NCBI GenBank assembly: GCA_030549495.1
Contig: JAUIRK010000570.1
Span: 482,501 to 546,500 of the forward strand
DNA length: 64,000 bases
Direction of reading: 5' to 3'
Origin: Nectonema munidae
Lineage: Eukaryota; Nematomorpha; Nectonematoida; Nectonematidae
Notes under the pieces: model-generated
Seen by the model: the letters and a program-made list of their open reading frames with translations, nothing else
The model's database searches: none
What the model was told of the DNA's origin: nothing
Position numbers and translations under genes: made by a program
In this document: piece after piece, positions 44,684 through 55,420 of the stretch
Layout: every line of letters starts with the position of its first letter
Numbering within the stretch: position 1 is the stretch's first letter

Positions 44684-47074
44684 CAGCAGTTCTCAAACTG
44701 GGAAACACGGTCCCCTAGGAGACCGTGAAAGGGTCTCAAGGGGAACGTGAAGGCGCCAAAATGTAACTGCAGAAACAAAAATTTGAATAAAACTTAAATA
44801 TACTGTAAATCAAGAAATTTACGCCTAGTTGAATTTACGCGAATTTAAAAAAGTTCGCGTAGTTTTATTTTTCTGAGCAAACATGTGTGTTATATCTTAT
44901 ATGAAAACGTGGTAATTGTTTTTTTTTCTGCAGTTTTTATTGCTAATTATTTATCATAAGAAACATATGCAATTGTTACAGTGTCTCTGTTTGTTTGTTA
45001 ACTAACTTACTTGTATGAGTAGAGTGATCTTATATTATTTGTCTGAAGAAAATATGTGTTTTCTAAATAAATAAATAATAATATTTATTAAATTTATTTA
45101 ATAGTTTTAATATAAAAGATTGAAAAGTTAAAATTCATGTTTAGAGAACTATATCTGTTAACTTTGAAAAAATGTGAAGTCTTAAAAATCTAATTGATAA
45201 AAAAAACAAAAGATAAATAGATTCAGTGTTTATTTCTAAGAATCGAAAATTTTTGGCAAAAATTTGAAATCAAAAATATTGAACCATGGTGGAAATTGAT
45301 AAAAATCAAAAAACTTAAAAAATTATATTTTACATTTGAATTTTTATTGGAAAAAATCTATGAGAGATAAGAATTTCCATTTTTTATCTTTTACTTTTTA
45401 ATTTTATTTTGGTTCTTTTTTATTCAGAAAAAAATTTTGAAAAGAGTTTGGATAAGTTTGGGTAAAAAGTCACACCGCTTATATTGTTTTCTTACTCTTC
45501 CTGTATTATTCATTGTAAGTTTTATTTGAGCACTTTTTAAAATATTCAGTAAAGTATGTATTCAGAGAGTAATTTTTTTAAAAATAATAAATATTTAAAT
45601 AAAAACAATAATATTTTAATAAAAATAAGAAATATTAAATTTAAAATCTCCTAAAATATTAGTATTTTTAAGCCAGACCTCTATATAAAATTCTCATATG
45701 TCCGCTTTCTTGTATCCCTGCCATTTTTGGTGGATATATTTGAATTAGTGAATTCTATCAATTTGGCATTGCAAGGAAAATAGATCACAGTACTCCATTG
45801 TCATGAGAAGTTGATTGCTTTCAAAATGAAGCTTAAATAATACATTCAAAATTAGAGAATAAAAAATTTCCTCCATTTTAACAGTTAAATACATATATTG
45901 ATGAAAATGAGCTTAACGTAGATGAGGATATCCTTGTGATCAGGGACCTCATTTTAAGGGTGGATGAGGGGACAAATCCTCCCCCCCCCCAACACTTTTG
46001 AAAAAAAAGGAAAAGTCCCCTCCACTTTTTGAAAGAAATTTCCCAGTTATTCTTATATATATAAATAGAAATTGACACAGCATATATATAAAGGAGTTAT
46101 ATTTTAGATTTTGTATACATACACATTATAAAACATGTTATGTGAATATGTGAGGCCTATAAAACTGTCTAATATGTTAACACATGTTTATAGTGAAGAC
46201 GATTTAATATTTGTTTTGAAAAATGTGAATATATGTATTCAATTCTATCTGTGAAATGTCTGAATTGGACAACAGTGAATATTCAAGATTGATTTAGATA
46301 TGGAAAAAAGTTTTTTTTTTAAAATATTTTTATTTAAAAACATAAAAAAAATATTAGTTATTACGAATGTGTCGTTTAATTTTTCCTAAATGTTAATTTT
46401 GTATGTTTAAAAAAATTTTGTTTTCAAGAATATCCCACCTACTTTTAAGATATCAGCGAAGCCCATGCTTGTGATGATAATAGATTTCTTAGTATTTTCC
46501 TACCCTACAAGATTTTGAAAAATGATATCGAATTATCAACAACACTTTAATACTATCCATTGATGATCTGCCTTCACAGGACAATTTGATTCAAGAACAG
46601 TTCATTGATTTAACTAATGATTGGGGTGAAAACATATTTTGCGTGAAGTGTCCTGTAGCGATTTTGAATAAAAATGGTACAGTCCCCTCCCGCTGTTGCA
46701 AAGCTGGCTCTAAAGGTGCTGATCCCATTTGCAACCACATATGAGTGTAGGACAGCTTTTTCCACATTTCTTGCCCACAAAACAAAAACGTGAAACAGAT
46801 TAGAAACAACAAATGACATGAGAGTTACACTCTTTAAAACAAAGCCATATATAGAAAAACTGATTGTGGCAAACAAATGCACCCATCAAATTAAATGTAC
46901 TGTATAAGGTTCCCATTTCCTCAAAGAATAATGGATTTATAAAAATAGTTTTTGTTTGAATATTCAGTAGCTTATATGTTACTTGTGGTTTTTTTTAAAA
47001 GTGTCCGCGAGTCATCTAAAATATTTTTAAAAGTCCGCCATGCAAAAAACTTTAAAATAGTTTGAGAACCACCG
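44684..47074 (+). mobile_element. 2.4-kb hAT element (CAGCAGTTCTCAAACT termini)
   Basis: The left end CAGCAGTTCTCAAACTGGG is matched by the inverse of AGTTTGAGAACCACCG at the right. The target duplication is CTCTAACA (44676-44683) versus CTCTAAAA (47075-47082). The plus strand encodes the C-terminal end of a hAT transposase at 46578-46898. CAGNGGTTCTCAAACT ends are shared by many hAT (Charlie-like) elements. A poly-C patch near 45980 may mark a further small insertion. Confidence 0.75.
46578..46898 (+). pseudogene. hAT transposase C-terminal remnant (ZBED5/Charlie-like)
   Basis: Two frames are needed. The first reads DNLIQEQFIDLTND and the second PAVAKLALKVLIPFATTYEC followed by RTAFSTFLAHKTKT, a stop, and NRLETTNDMRV. 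This is the Y-P-x-x-A-x-x-ALK-x-LLPF-x-TTY-x-CE-x-x-FS ... NRL block that ends hAT transposases of this group. The N-terminal three quarters were not found, so it is a decayed copy. Confidence 0.75.
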
Positions 47075-47113
47075 CTCTAAAAAAGGCCGAAATAATTCCA
47101 TACTTGTAGAAAA

Positions 47114-47338
47114 CCAAAAAATTATGATAAGTTTTGTCAATACAAAAACGTTCCATGTTTAAAATGTTCGAAGTTAAGCCATGATGGCAATGATTATAAG
47201 GAATCGATATACAAGTATGTCAATTGTGGAGGGAAGCACAGTTATATCCATGAAAAATGCCCTATACTTCTGAAACGCATTGAATATTCTAGACACATTT
47301 ATCTCAATATGCTGAGTAATCTTATTTCCAACCACTGA
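47114..47338 (+). pseudogene. LINE ORF1 zinc-knuckle remnant
   Basis: The frame has CLKCSKLSHDGNDY (C-x2-C-x4-H-x4 with the last Cys changed to Tyr) followed by YVNCGGKHSYIHEKCPILLK (C-x2-G-x2-H ... CP). Paired CCHC knuckles with NCGG-x-H-x6-CP are characteristic of gag-like ORF1 in Jockey/I-type LINEs. The remnant begins just right of the hAT target duplication, so the hAT landed in or beside this older LINE. Confidence 0.65.
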
Positions 47339-47436
47339 ACCTTTTCATTTTACACAAATCCCCTCAAAGTGATAAATGATGTTCAAAGAAATGACAAATT
47401 AAAAGAGAGACAAATCAAAAAGTTTATTCATTATTT

Positions 47437-47502
47437 AGTTAATTAGTTTGCTCAGTTAGTTAGTTGGTTAATTAGTTAGTTAATTAGTGAGATATTTAGT
47501 TA
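47437..47502. repeat. TTAG/TTAAT-rich microsatellite
   Basis: An irregular run of TTAGTTAGTTGGTTAATTAG type. It is not the arthropod telomere unit TTAGG. Confidence 0.6.
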
Positions 47503-47514
47503 CGTATTTTTTCA

Positions 47515-47630
47515 GTAAAATTTGAATGAATGTTTTTGAGGAGAGTTTTAAGACGTAAATTGCACACTTGATATTTTTAAAGCTTAAAAACCAAAACTTA
47601 GTTCAGAAATGAAACAGGCATGGCGTATTC
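47515..47630 (+). repeat. Isolated array-B unit of the TTAA element family
   Basis: AGTAAAATTTGAATGAATG, GACGTAAATTGCACACTTGA and TTCAGAAATGAAACAGGCATGG follow one array-B unit in order. No termini are present. Confidence 0.6.
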
Positions 47631-48389
47631 ACTATGGATAACTTAAATCACCTTTACTGTTTCACCTAATTCACAAAATCTCTTTTTAAAAGCTATCTCT
47701 ACATTATAAATGAATAACAAAATTTAAAGCCAGCTAAAATTGACTATATCCAATAAACTTTCATTCACCATCTACTTTTGTCTGATTGAAAAAAACCAAA
47801 ATATAATTTAAATGAAATAGGAAAGCATGCATATTGTACTAATGGGAACAACCAAGGTCTATTAAATCTGCCGTAAAACTCATTAACAGTTTTGAATTTC
47901 TTGTTCAACGGCTTTCAATCTACTATATAAACTTGCAAACCAATGTTATTTTATTCGCTATGTCTATTTTTAAGTGATAATGTATTATATTGTTTCTTAC
48001 TCTTCAATCCTTAATAAAGTTCTTTCATGGCACATATTATCTTACGTGGAAAAGTGTTCAGACTGCAAACAATCCTTGCGTTAGTTATTATCTAAATATT
48101 TTATTTCAAATTAAAATGGTACTCGATTTCTTCCATTAGTCAAAGTTATTTATATTCACTTCAATATAATCTCTAAAAAATAAATGAGTAAAGTTTTGTT
48201 ACCAAAAAATAAAAAAATTGGTACTATAAAAAATGAAACACTTTTCCAATCAATTAAAATATCCATAACATTTTAATTTTTTATCTCTCTTAACAAAAAA
48301 CAGTTATTTTTATTCAAAAATTATAAAAATAAATATTTTATTTTAATTATTTTGTCCGAACATTTACGACGAAATATATTTAAATTTAA

Positions 48390-51300
48390 ATGAGCTATTT
48401 ACCTGGAACAGCAAGTTTGATTCCTGAAGTAGATAGTAAAATTTACTCTATTATATTTTGTTAAATAAATTATCAAACTCAATTGTAAAAATATGGAGAT
48501 TAAACTATGTTTAATAAATATAATATTGTCTAAAAAACGTTATACTCTTGTTTTTGAGATTTATATATCGGTATCTAATATCAATATGTTTGTTTTCGTA
48601 TGTATATGTGTAGTATATCTAGATATTTTTTGTGTCTTGCGTGTATACAAATAAATAGGAAAGTTTGTGTCAAGGATATCAATAAATGTTTGTATGTACG
48701 ATTGCGCTGACACTAATTCTAATACTAACTCTACACGAATCCTAACCCCGATATTAAAGTCCATTTATAAATTGATTGAGCACGTATCAACTATTATGCA
48801 AATTGAGTAATAAATTTTAAAAGTCAAAATCAGCTCTAGAGTGAATTTTTGATAATTACCCGTAATCAGTAATTAAAGGCAAAATGGGTTTTGATGAAGC
48901 AAAGTATAGTCCTATATATATTTTATTTACGTTATAATATAATTAATTGTATCATCATCTTTAGATGACCTTGCTGATTTCTTTATTTTAAGGTAGTTTT
49001 TAATCAAAATACTTAATGTCATATGTTTTTACTAGTAAATAAATTCGTAGCTAGGAATTTGACTCATTGGTAGCGGGAAAGATTTTTCTAACAGGGTCCA
49101 AACTATTTACAGGAGGAGAAGGGCACTGGAATTAAAGATTTTTTAAAGTTTTCTAAATTATAAGTATATATAGATAAAGTAAAATTATTAGAGACTTTTT
49201 AAAATTAGCCGTTGTGGACAGGTGATCGTTCTGTAAGTGTGAAGTGACCGCTATAAACACGTGAACGCTAAGGCAGGTTTTACTGTATATCCTTTATCAA
49301 AAACAAAGTGTACACTTCTAGACAATAAAATTTGAACATTTTTACATAGATTATTGCATTAAAAAAATAATTGACAATTATGTCTACAAATGTATACATT
49401 GAATAATATTGCGAATAAATATTTGTTGTTGCTGCTACTTGGTAAATGATAAACATTTAAGACATATAGAAATATTTTCATCGTCAAGTTCTTCCGAAAC
49501 TTCGAATGAAAGTAAGTCTGATTTAACAGAAAATATATAGAATACAAAAGAAGATTGATTTTGTGAGGTACAATCAGGAAAGCTATTAATCTCAAAAGTT
49601 TGAAGGTAATAAATTTATTTGTTTTATTTACAAAGAGCGAAATGCATTTTATGCTTTTTTAATACGATCAGGTACTGATAGAGATAACTTCATGATATTG
49701 AAGGTTTTCCCAAAAAAGATGACAGTTGACCTTTTTATATAGCTGGCTTTTGCCTTTAACAGTTCTTTTAAAATATTTTCGTAAAATTTTGTCTAGAGAA
49801 TAAAGATAAACGTTAAATAAAATAGCAGGTGTAGCAAAGAGGGGGAGCCATACTTATGCTGTGAGTGGAATTTTAAATTTAGGAAAACTAAATGGGATAA
49901 TAAAAGTTGATTTAACACAAAATATAGAAATGAAGTTAGTGAAACCTTATTTTAATACATAAAAAATCTTACAACAAGCAAGTTTTTACAAATATTAATT
50001 CAACATCTGAACTTAATAAAATTGACGCTTTTTTGAACAAATGGTTCTAATAGAAAAGAAATTCCTAAATCATTCAGAAACTTAGTAGAAAAGAAAATAA
50101 TACTTCTCTTTTGTCTTCCTAAAAAGAATAGATCAGTCTTTTTGTTAAATTTCAGTTATTTTGCTTATGATTCAACTCTTTCTTCTTTATCATAAGTATT
50201 TGATTAATACAATAAAAATGTGGGAATTTGTTGGATGAAAACATCGAATTGTTTATATATCGGCCAAAAACTGTAAGATGGGCTATACTGATACTCTGTA
50301 ATATTTTAGATGTTGCTTCCTTGAATATTTATCTAATTGCTATTGCTTCTTGTCGCTAAATGAAAGACTCAAAGTTGTGCATTGATTGGTATACGTTAAA
50401 AAAGATATAACTTTGCCTTGAATTAAATCAAGTTTTTCGGAACCAAGTAAACTACCAAATCTTGTTATGGCTTTTAAAAGCTTTTAATAACAAAAAAAAT
50501 CATTTTTACATCTTGCAAAGACAATTTCTGAAATTTTCATCATAATTTTTAATTAAAATTATCATTTTTAAAGTAAAATTCCATCTTATTTTTTCAAAAA
50601 ATTTTGAATAAAAATCGTTGTTTTACGTATTTTAAAATTTTATTACTCAGAAAAAAAAGAATTTATGTCAAAAAAATGTATCTACATGTGTACACTTCGT
50701 TTATGATAAAGAAATATAAAAAGGTTCTAATAAGGGATATATTTTATATTAGTTTTATTCTAATAGATTTAAAAAATCATATAACAAAACTAAATATAAT
50801 CATTTAAAAAACAAATCATACTGATTCTCAACTGGGGTCCATGAAATTTTTTTGGGGGTCCCCAGACAAAAAATAAATTTAAGTTGAATGAAGAACTTCT
50901 TCAATATATTCGAGCTTACCCATTTCACCATACTTTTTTACTGATAAATCATAAAGTCGCTGACTGAAAAGAACATTGTCAACACACGACAGCTTCTGAT
51001 CTATATTTGTGATTCGTTTAAAATTGCATGTAAGCGCTTTTATGTTATGTAATAAATTATATAATTATTTTTTTGTTTGTGAGTTGTTTTTCCATCATGA
51101 TTGGCACTTATAATATAATTTATTATAGTTAAAAAAATACAAAATTTTAGTTTATAGTAGGGGTGATAGAGATATTGCCTCACCCAAAAGTTTCAGGGAG
51201 GGATGCTCTTAAAAAAATTGGTCAACAGAATAAAAAAATAAAAAGAAGTCGTCAACTACTAAACATTTGCCGTATGTTACAAAAATGAGTTATTTTTACA

Positions 51301-54300
51301 GCATCAATTGATACATACAGAGTAAAATTCATTTGTCTGCGTTATTTTAAGCGAATTATATTTTGAAGATATGTTTTTATTTTCTAAAGTTAGTCATTTC
51401 TTTAAACTTGAGTGAAAGGAAAAATTTATTTGTAAATTTGGGCGATTAATCCAAAAAAAATTGAGACAGCTTTATACAAATAGACTAAAACGAAATATTC
51501 GATTTTATGTGTGAAGGAGATGGAGGTCCTTCCTATGTTTTTCGTTTATTATTTATTAACGGAATAAGTTTGACGACTTTTTAAAAAACTTTCGGATAGG
51601 ACTTCAAAGACTTCTTTCCTATTTTGCATTCGAACATATACTTATTTAATCTTCATATTGTTGAAATTTTATAAATAAAATACATTTTTTTGTTTTTCGA
51701 TCTTTACATTTAATTTAGAAAGACTGATGGTTTTGTTGAGAGATGGACGAACTTTGATTGGCTTTTTACGCAGTATTGACCAATTTGGTATTTTCAGTTT
51801 TATCTTTTCATGCGTGTTCTAATTTTTTAAACTTATTTCAACGCGTTCTATTGACACAATTTCTGCCCTCTTAGAAAATAAGTACCTTATGGGTTCACAC
51901 ATTAAAAGAAATTTTGTGACCCCTTCTTTGATCAAATTCCTGCCAACCCTACTTCAAGAGAAGTGCCTCAATTAACCAGTATAATCACACCAAAATATTT
52001 CGCTTAAAAGCTACTTGAATACACATAGGGTTTATCTTCAAAATTATGCATTGCAACAAATAAATCCAACTTAATAGTACTAAAATTAATACACAATTTA
52101 TAATTTTTATCTTTGAAAAAAGTATACGAGCCGAAAAAGTTTGAATCAATAAAGTGTCTCTTAATTCTCAATTTTGATTCTATAATAAATTTAGAAATCT
52201 CGTAGAAGTAAATTTTGTTCATATTTGGAAGTTTTAAAAATTATTCTTCCTAGAATTAAAATAATATATTTGGCATCATAAACAGCCTAGCTAAAAGCAA
52301 GTCCCTCGTTTAAACCAGAAATAGGAATTCTGAAATTAGAATATCATTCTTCAATTAAACAGGTAACATAGGTGTGAGTCGTTCTAAATCTGATAGAACT
52401 AAAGCATTTTTGTGGTTTGAAGCAAACTGCTTCATTCAATCTCATAATATGTATAGATCAATATTTCCATTGGCTAATTTTCACTCTATTATTTCCAATC
52501 TTAGGCTTTTGTAATCATAAGTATCATGTTAATCTTTGCGTATGAACCACAAAAAAACACGAGAAGCATAGAATTAAGTTCAACAAGCCTTCTATATTGA
52601 ACGCCTAGGGACTGAATAAAAGTGTTCATTGTGTAGAGTTGTTCAATATGAAGAAGCTATATTCTTTTAGAGAAATAAATTAAGATATTGAAAGTGTTCG
52701 CTGCTTAGAGCTGTTCACTAATGCACTTTTTACAGTATTTTATTTTAAGAAGTGCGATCCCTAGACAAGAGCTATCCTTCCACTGCAACTGTTGTTGCCT
52801 GTGGTGAGTCTTAAAAGAAATCATATGCATGCTGGAATAGATTTTTGATTCTTCAAACACTTAAAAATTTGAATCAAACCCTTACTTCTGGCTTCGATTA
52901 AAGAAGGGCCACTCCGTATGCTTACAAAAATGAAACTTATTTTTTTGATTATTTGCAATACTTGAAAAAAAGCCCCTGAATTTCATGGGATACCGGCTCT
53001 GCTCTTATCTCTTTAAAATCGCAACGCTGGATATAATTAAATGCTGTTTTAGTTTATGAATATAAAAATAGAGTTAAACCTCTCTTCGTTGAACGCGCAC
53101 TGCCTATCAACTCAATAAAAGTGTTCATTATATAGAGTTGCTCGCTAAAAGGAGATCGTATTAATTTACAAGGATAAGTTGAGACTTGAGAAATTATTAT
53201 TCATTGTTTAGAAGGATCTGAAACCTAGTGTGGGCAAACAACTATAGCCCTCCGAAGGTTTTTATAAGGCACGCTAAGTTACAACCTAAAGTTAAGTTCA
53301 TTGGTAGTTGATGCAAAGAAATTTTGACCTGCTTAAAAATTATAGATATTCAGACTAAACAAGATTGGTTGTAACTACTTCCGATAAATTAGCTCTCTTT
53401 TTTCGCAGCTGAGTTAATATTTTAATTCTTGGCGAATGAAGATACTTTTGATTTATATTGATTGTTTTAAGCGTATAATGAATTTTGACGTTAATACTCT
53501 TAATAGAATAGTTTTATAATTAAAAATTTATTTTTTATAAAGTTTACATTTTGACACTCTTTGGAAGGACTTACTCTTGTCTTTTGGAAGGAAAGATGAT
53601 TAACTTCAAAAATGCACAAGTAGGGTCAGTGTTTCCTTGGTTAACCCATTTACGACCAATGTTCCTATTTTGGAACATAAGTAATTTCATCTTCGTCTGC
53701 TTTTTTCAATGATTTTGAATATAAATCGTCTGCGTTTTTTTTAGATATCGTCTGCTTTGCTTGGTCTTAAATGGGTTAAGATAGAAAACTATACTTGTCC
53801 TATAGATAAGACAACAACAGATACAAAACACTCCGTTGCATACTCTGCGATAGACAATCTGTTAGGAAGTACATGGTAAGAGTAATGAGATAGGATCAAG
53901 GGACTTCTTGTATTTTACTAATTCACTTTTACTCTATGCTGTCACATGCTTGCTGTTGATGTTGTTTTTTAAATACACAGCTAATCTTCTTCTACACCAA
54001 ACGATTGAACGAATCTACGTTGGCAAAGAGTACGGCGACATCTATAGAGGAGTATTTTTGATAAGAGGGGAGAATGCTATTCTAATCGGCGAAATAGTAC
54101 TTTATCTTAGCCTACTCGCGCCTCAACACCCCTGCTCAAACGTTGATTATTAAGAATGAGCAAGAAGACGCAACACACCTTAAACGAGTTTCTGTCGAAG
54201 ACATAATCAAGGCGCAAGTGCTCGAGCAAAAGGAAAAGGAGCGCCTCTCTAAAAAGTCTGCAAAAGCTCGCCAACTTCATTACAACAAGTTTGACATGAT

Positions 54301-54319
54301 CCTCGAAGACTTTTATTAA
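48390..54319 (+). CDS. LSM1: LSM1, Sm-like subunit of the cytoplasmic mRNA-decay ring
   Basis: LSM1 defines the LSM1-7 ring, which binds oligoadenylated mRNA 3' ends and promotes decapping. Four exons, 48390-48435, 51719-51787, 53981-54096 and 54155-54319, give 131 residues; human has 133. All introns are GT-AG: 3283 bp (phase 1), 2193 bp (phase 1) and only 58 bp (phase 0). Exon 1 encodes MSYLPGTASLIPEVD, the family N-terminus. Exon 2 adds LLRDGRTLIGFLRSIDQF (21-38), the Sm1 motif. Exon 3 gives ANLLLHQTIERIYVGKEYGD and the Sm2 motif IRGENAILIGEI (66-77). Exon 4 gives the LSM1-specific C-terminal tail, with VSVEDIIKAQVLEQ and the end ILEDFY. The joins restore the family alignment at every boundary. 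The long introns hold several transposon relics. Confidence 0.94.
48555..48870 (+). repeat. Interspersed repeat, second copy of the 10070-10535 family (LSM1 intron 1)
   Basis: TACAAATAAATAGGAAAGT, TGTGTCAAGGATAT, TGTATGTACGATTG, ACTAATTCTAATACTAACTC and AAAGTCAAAATCAG occur in the same order as at 10307-10520. No terminal repeats are evident. Confidence 0.55.
49205..49288. mobile_element. Tigger/pogo-like end relic in LSM1 intron 1
   Basis: GCTAAGGCAGGTTTTACTG followed by TA is the inverse of a CAGTAAAACCTGCC-type terminus, with GTGATCG and GTGACCGC motifs inside. Another element of the same superfamily occupies 55421-58324. Confidence 0.4.
50818..50870. mobile_element. hAT-like end relic in LSM1 intron 1
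   Basis: CTGATTCTCAACTGGGGTCC followed by GGGGGTCCCCAGAC resembles a CAGTGGTTCTCAACTGGGGTCC terminus. No second end or duplication was found. Confidence 0.35.
52575..52745. mobile_element. Tigger-like MITE relic 1 in LSM1 intron 2
   Basis: TTGAACGCCTAGGGACTGAA, AAAAGTGTTCATTGTGTAGAG and, in inverse, CTGTAAAAAGTGCATTAG define a small palindromic element. Its left part recurs at 53072-53150. Confidence 0.4.
53072..53150. mobile_element. Tigger-like MITE relic 2 in LSM1 intron 2
   Basis: AGTTAAACCTCTCTTCGTTG then AATAAAAGTGTTCATTATAT and TAGAGTTGCTCGC match relic 1 in order. Only one end is preserved. Confidence 0.4.
53645..53775. mobile_element. 131-bp TTAA MITE, copy 2, in LSM1 intron 2
   Basis: Same length, ends and three CGTCTGC boxes as 40707-40837, with TTAA at 53641-53644 and 53776-53779. 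The right terminus has one change (GGTCTTAAATGGG), and only a handful of other differences are seen. Confidence 0.85.
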
Positions 54320-54321
54320 AT

Positions 54322-54327
54322 AATAAA
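54322..54327 (+). terminator. Poly(A) signal AATAAA two bases after the LSM1 stop
   Basis: The TAA stop at 54317-54319 is followed by AATAATAAA, so the 3' UTR would be very short if this signal is used. Confidence 0.5.
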
Positions 54328-54329
54328 TT

Positions 54330-55420
54330 TCAATTTTGTTCACCCCCCAAATTTTCATATATTTTGTTTACAAAACTCTGTTTAATGATTTTTTCCAGTT
54401 TATGTAGTATACGCACTCAGTCGAGCATGTCTAGAAATTTTCATTTAAAAGGAAGCGTACTCTAAAAGCATTCTTTGATTTATTATGGCATGACTTATTT
54501 TCGTCTAAGCGAGAAAGCCCGAAGTGTTGACGCCTTTTGGATGTAATTTATCGTATGTTCGCATATATTCGTTTTTCTTCATTTCTTATAAAACAAAAAA
54601 CTTTTCCCCTGTGTTGTCCCCCTAAATTAGAGCATAGGCTATCACAGGATAGCAAAGATCTAAATGTATTCATTTAACAAAAATAGGATCATCGTACTAA
54701 ATGAGTGCAACTTCGTTTAACTAAAAATAATTTTATCGGTTCCCACGACTTTGAGTTATCGAGAGTTTACTTATTCAAGTTCATACATAGAGTTGTGGTG
54801 ATAACGCCCTCAAGGTGGCGTTTTCATATTCTTGGGGCGCTGTGACACTATGAATAACAGGTACTGGGTATTAAATTTTTTTGAATAAAATAAATTACAT
54901 TACAAACTTATAAAAGCGTCAGAATCTAGGGTTTTCCAAAAATATTTCTGAACAACCAAAAAGCGTGAAAGTTGGGCAAGCCTGGTTTAAAGCATTCAAC
55001 TTGAATGTTTTTTTCTAGCTTCTTTATACACAATTAAGCAAGGCGCATCTGAGGAAAATTCACGGGACACTAAAACGCACTGGGTGAAAAACTCTTTGTT
55101 ACATATAATGGTGAAGCGAATTACTAAATAATGCGGAAAGTTATCAAAATAAAGTAGTGAAACATGTGAATTTGTTTTAATATCCTTACCAAAGAATGAC
55201 GACTGTTTTTCCAGAAGCAAACTTATTTACAAATTAGACCGTCACTGTGGACGAGCATACATTGCAAAAACAGAACAATGCTTAGTAACGAGAATAAAGC
55301 AGACTATTCCTTTGACTTTATTAGAAGGTATACACATAAATGCAATTTCTTCCATTGGCAAAAATCTAATCAAAAACTCACAATGCCCAAAATGTATAAT
55401 TTAGATTTTCTAATTTTTTA
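54330..55420. other. No recognised gene between LSM1 and the Tigger element
   Basis: A 74-codon minus-strand frame (54996-55220) has a non-random look (KQSSFFGKDIKTNSHVSLLY, then TQCVLVSREFSSDAPCLIVY). It has no motif that I can name and might be a decayed transposase. Confidence 0.3.

Noticed and set aside
47437-47502. TTAG-like repeat considered as telomeric sequence
   Set aside because: The unit is irregular TTAGT/TTAAT, not TTAGG, and it is short and internal.
54097-54110. 14-nt gap GTACTTTATCTTAG considered as the LSM1 intron
   Set aside because: Too short to be spliced. The 58-nt GT-AG intron ending at 54154 gives the correct family alignment and phase.
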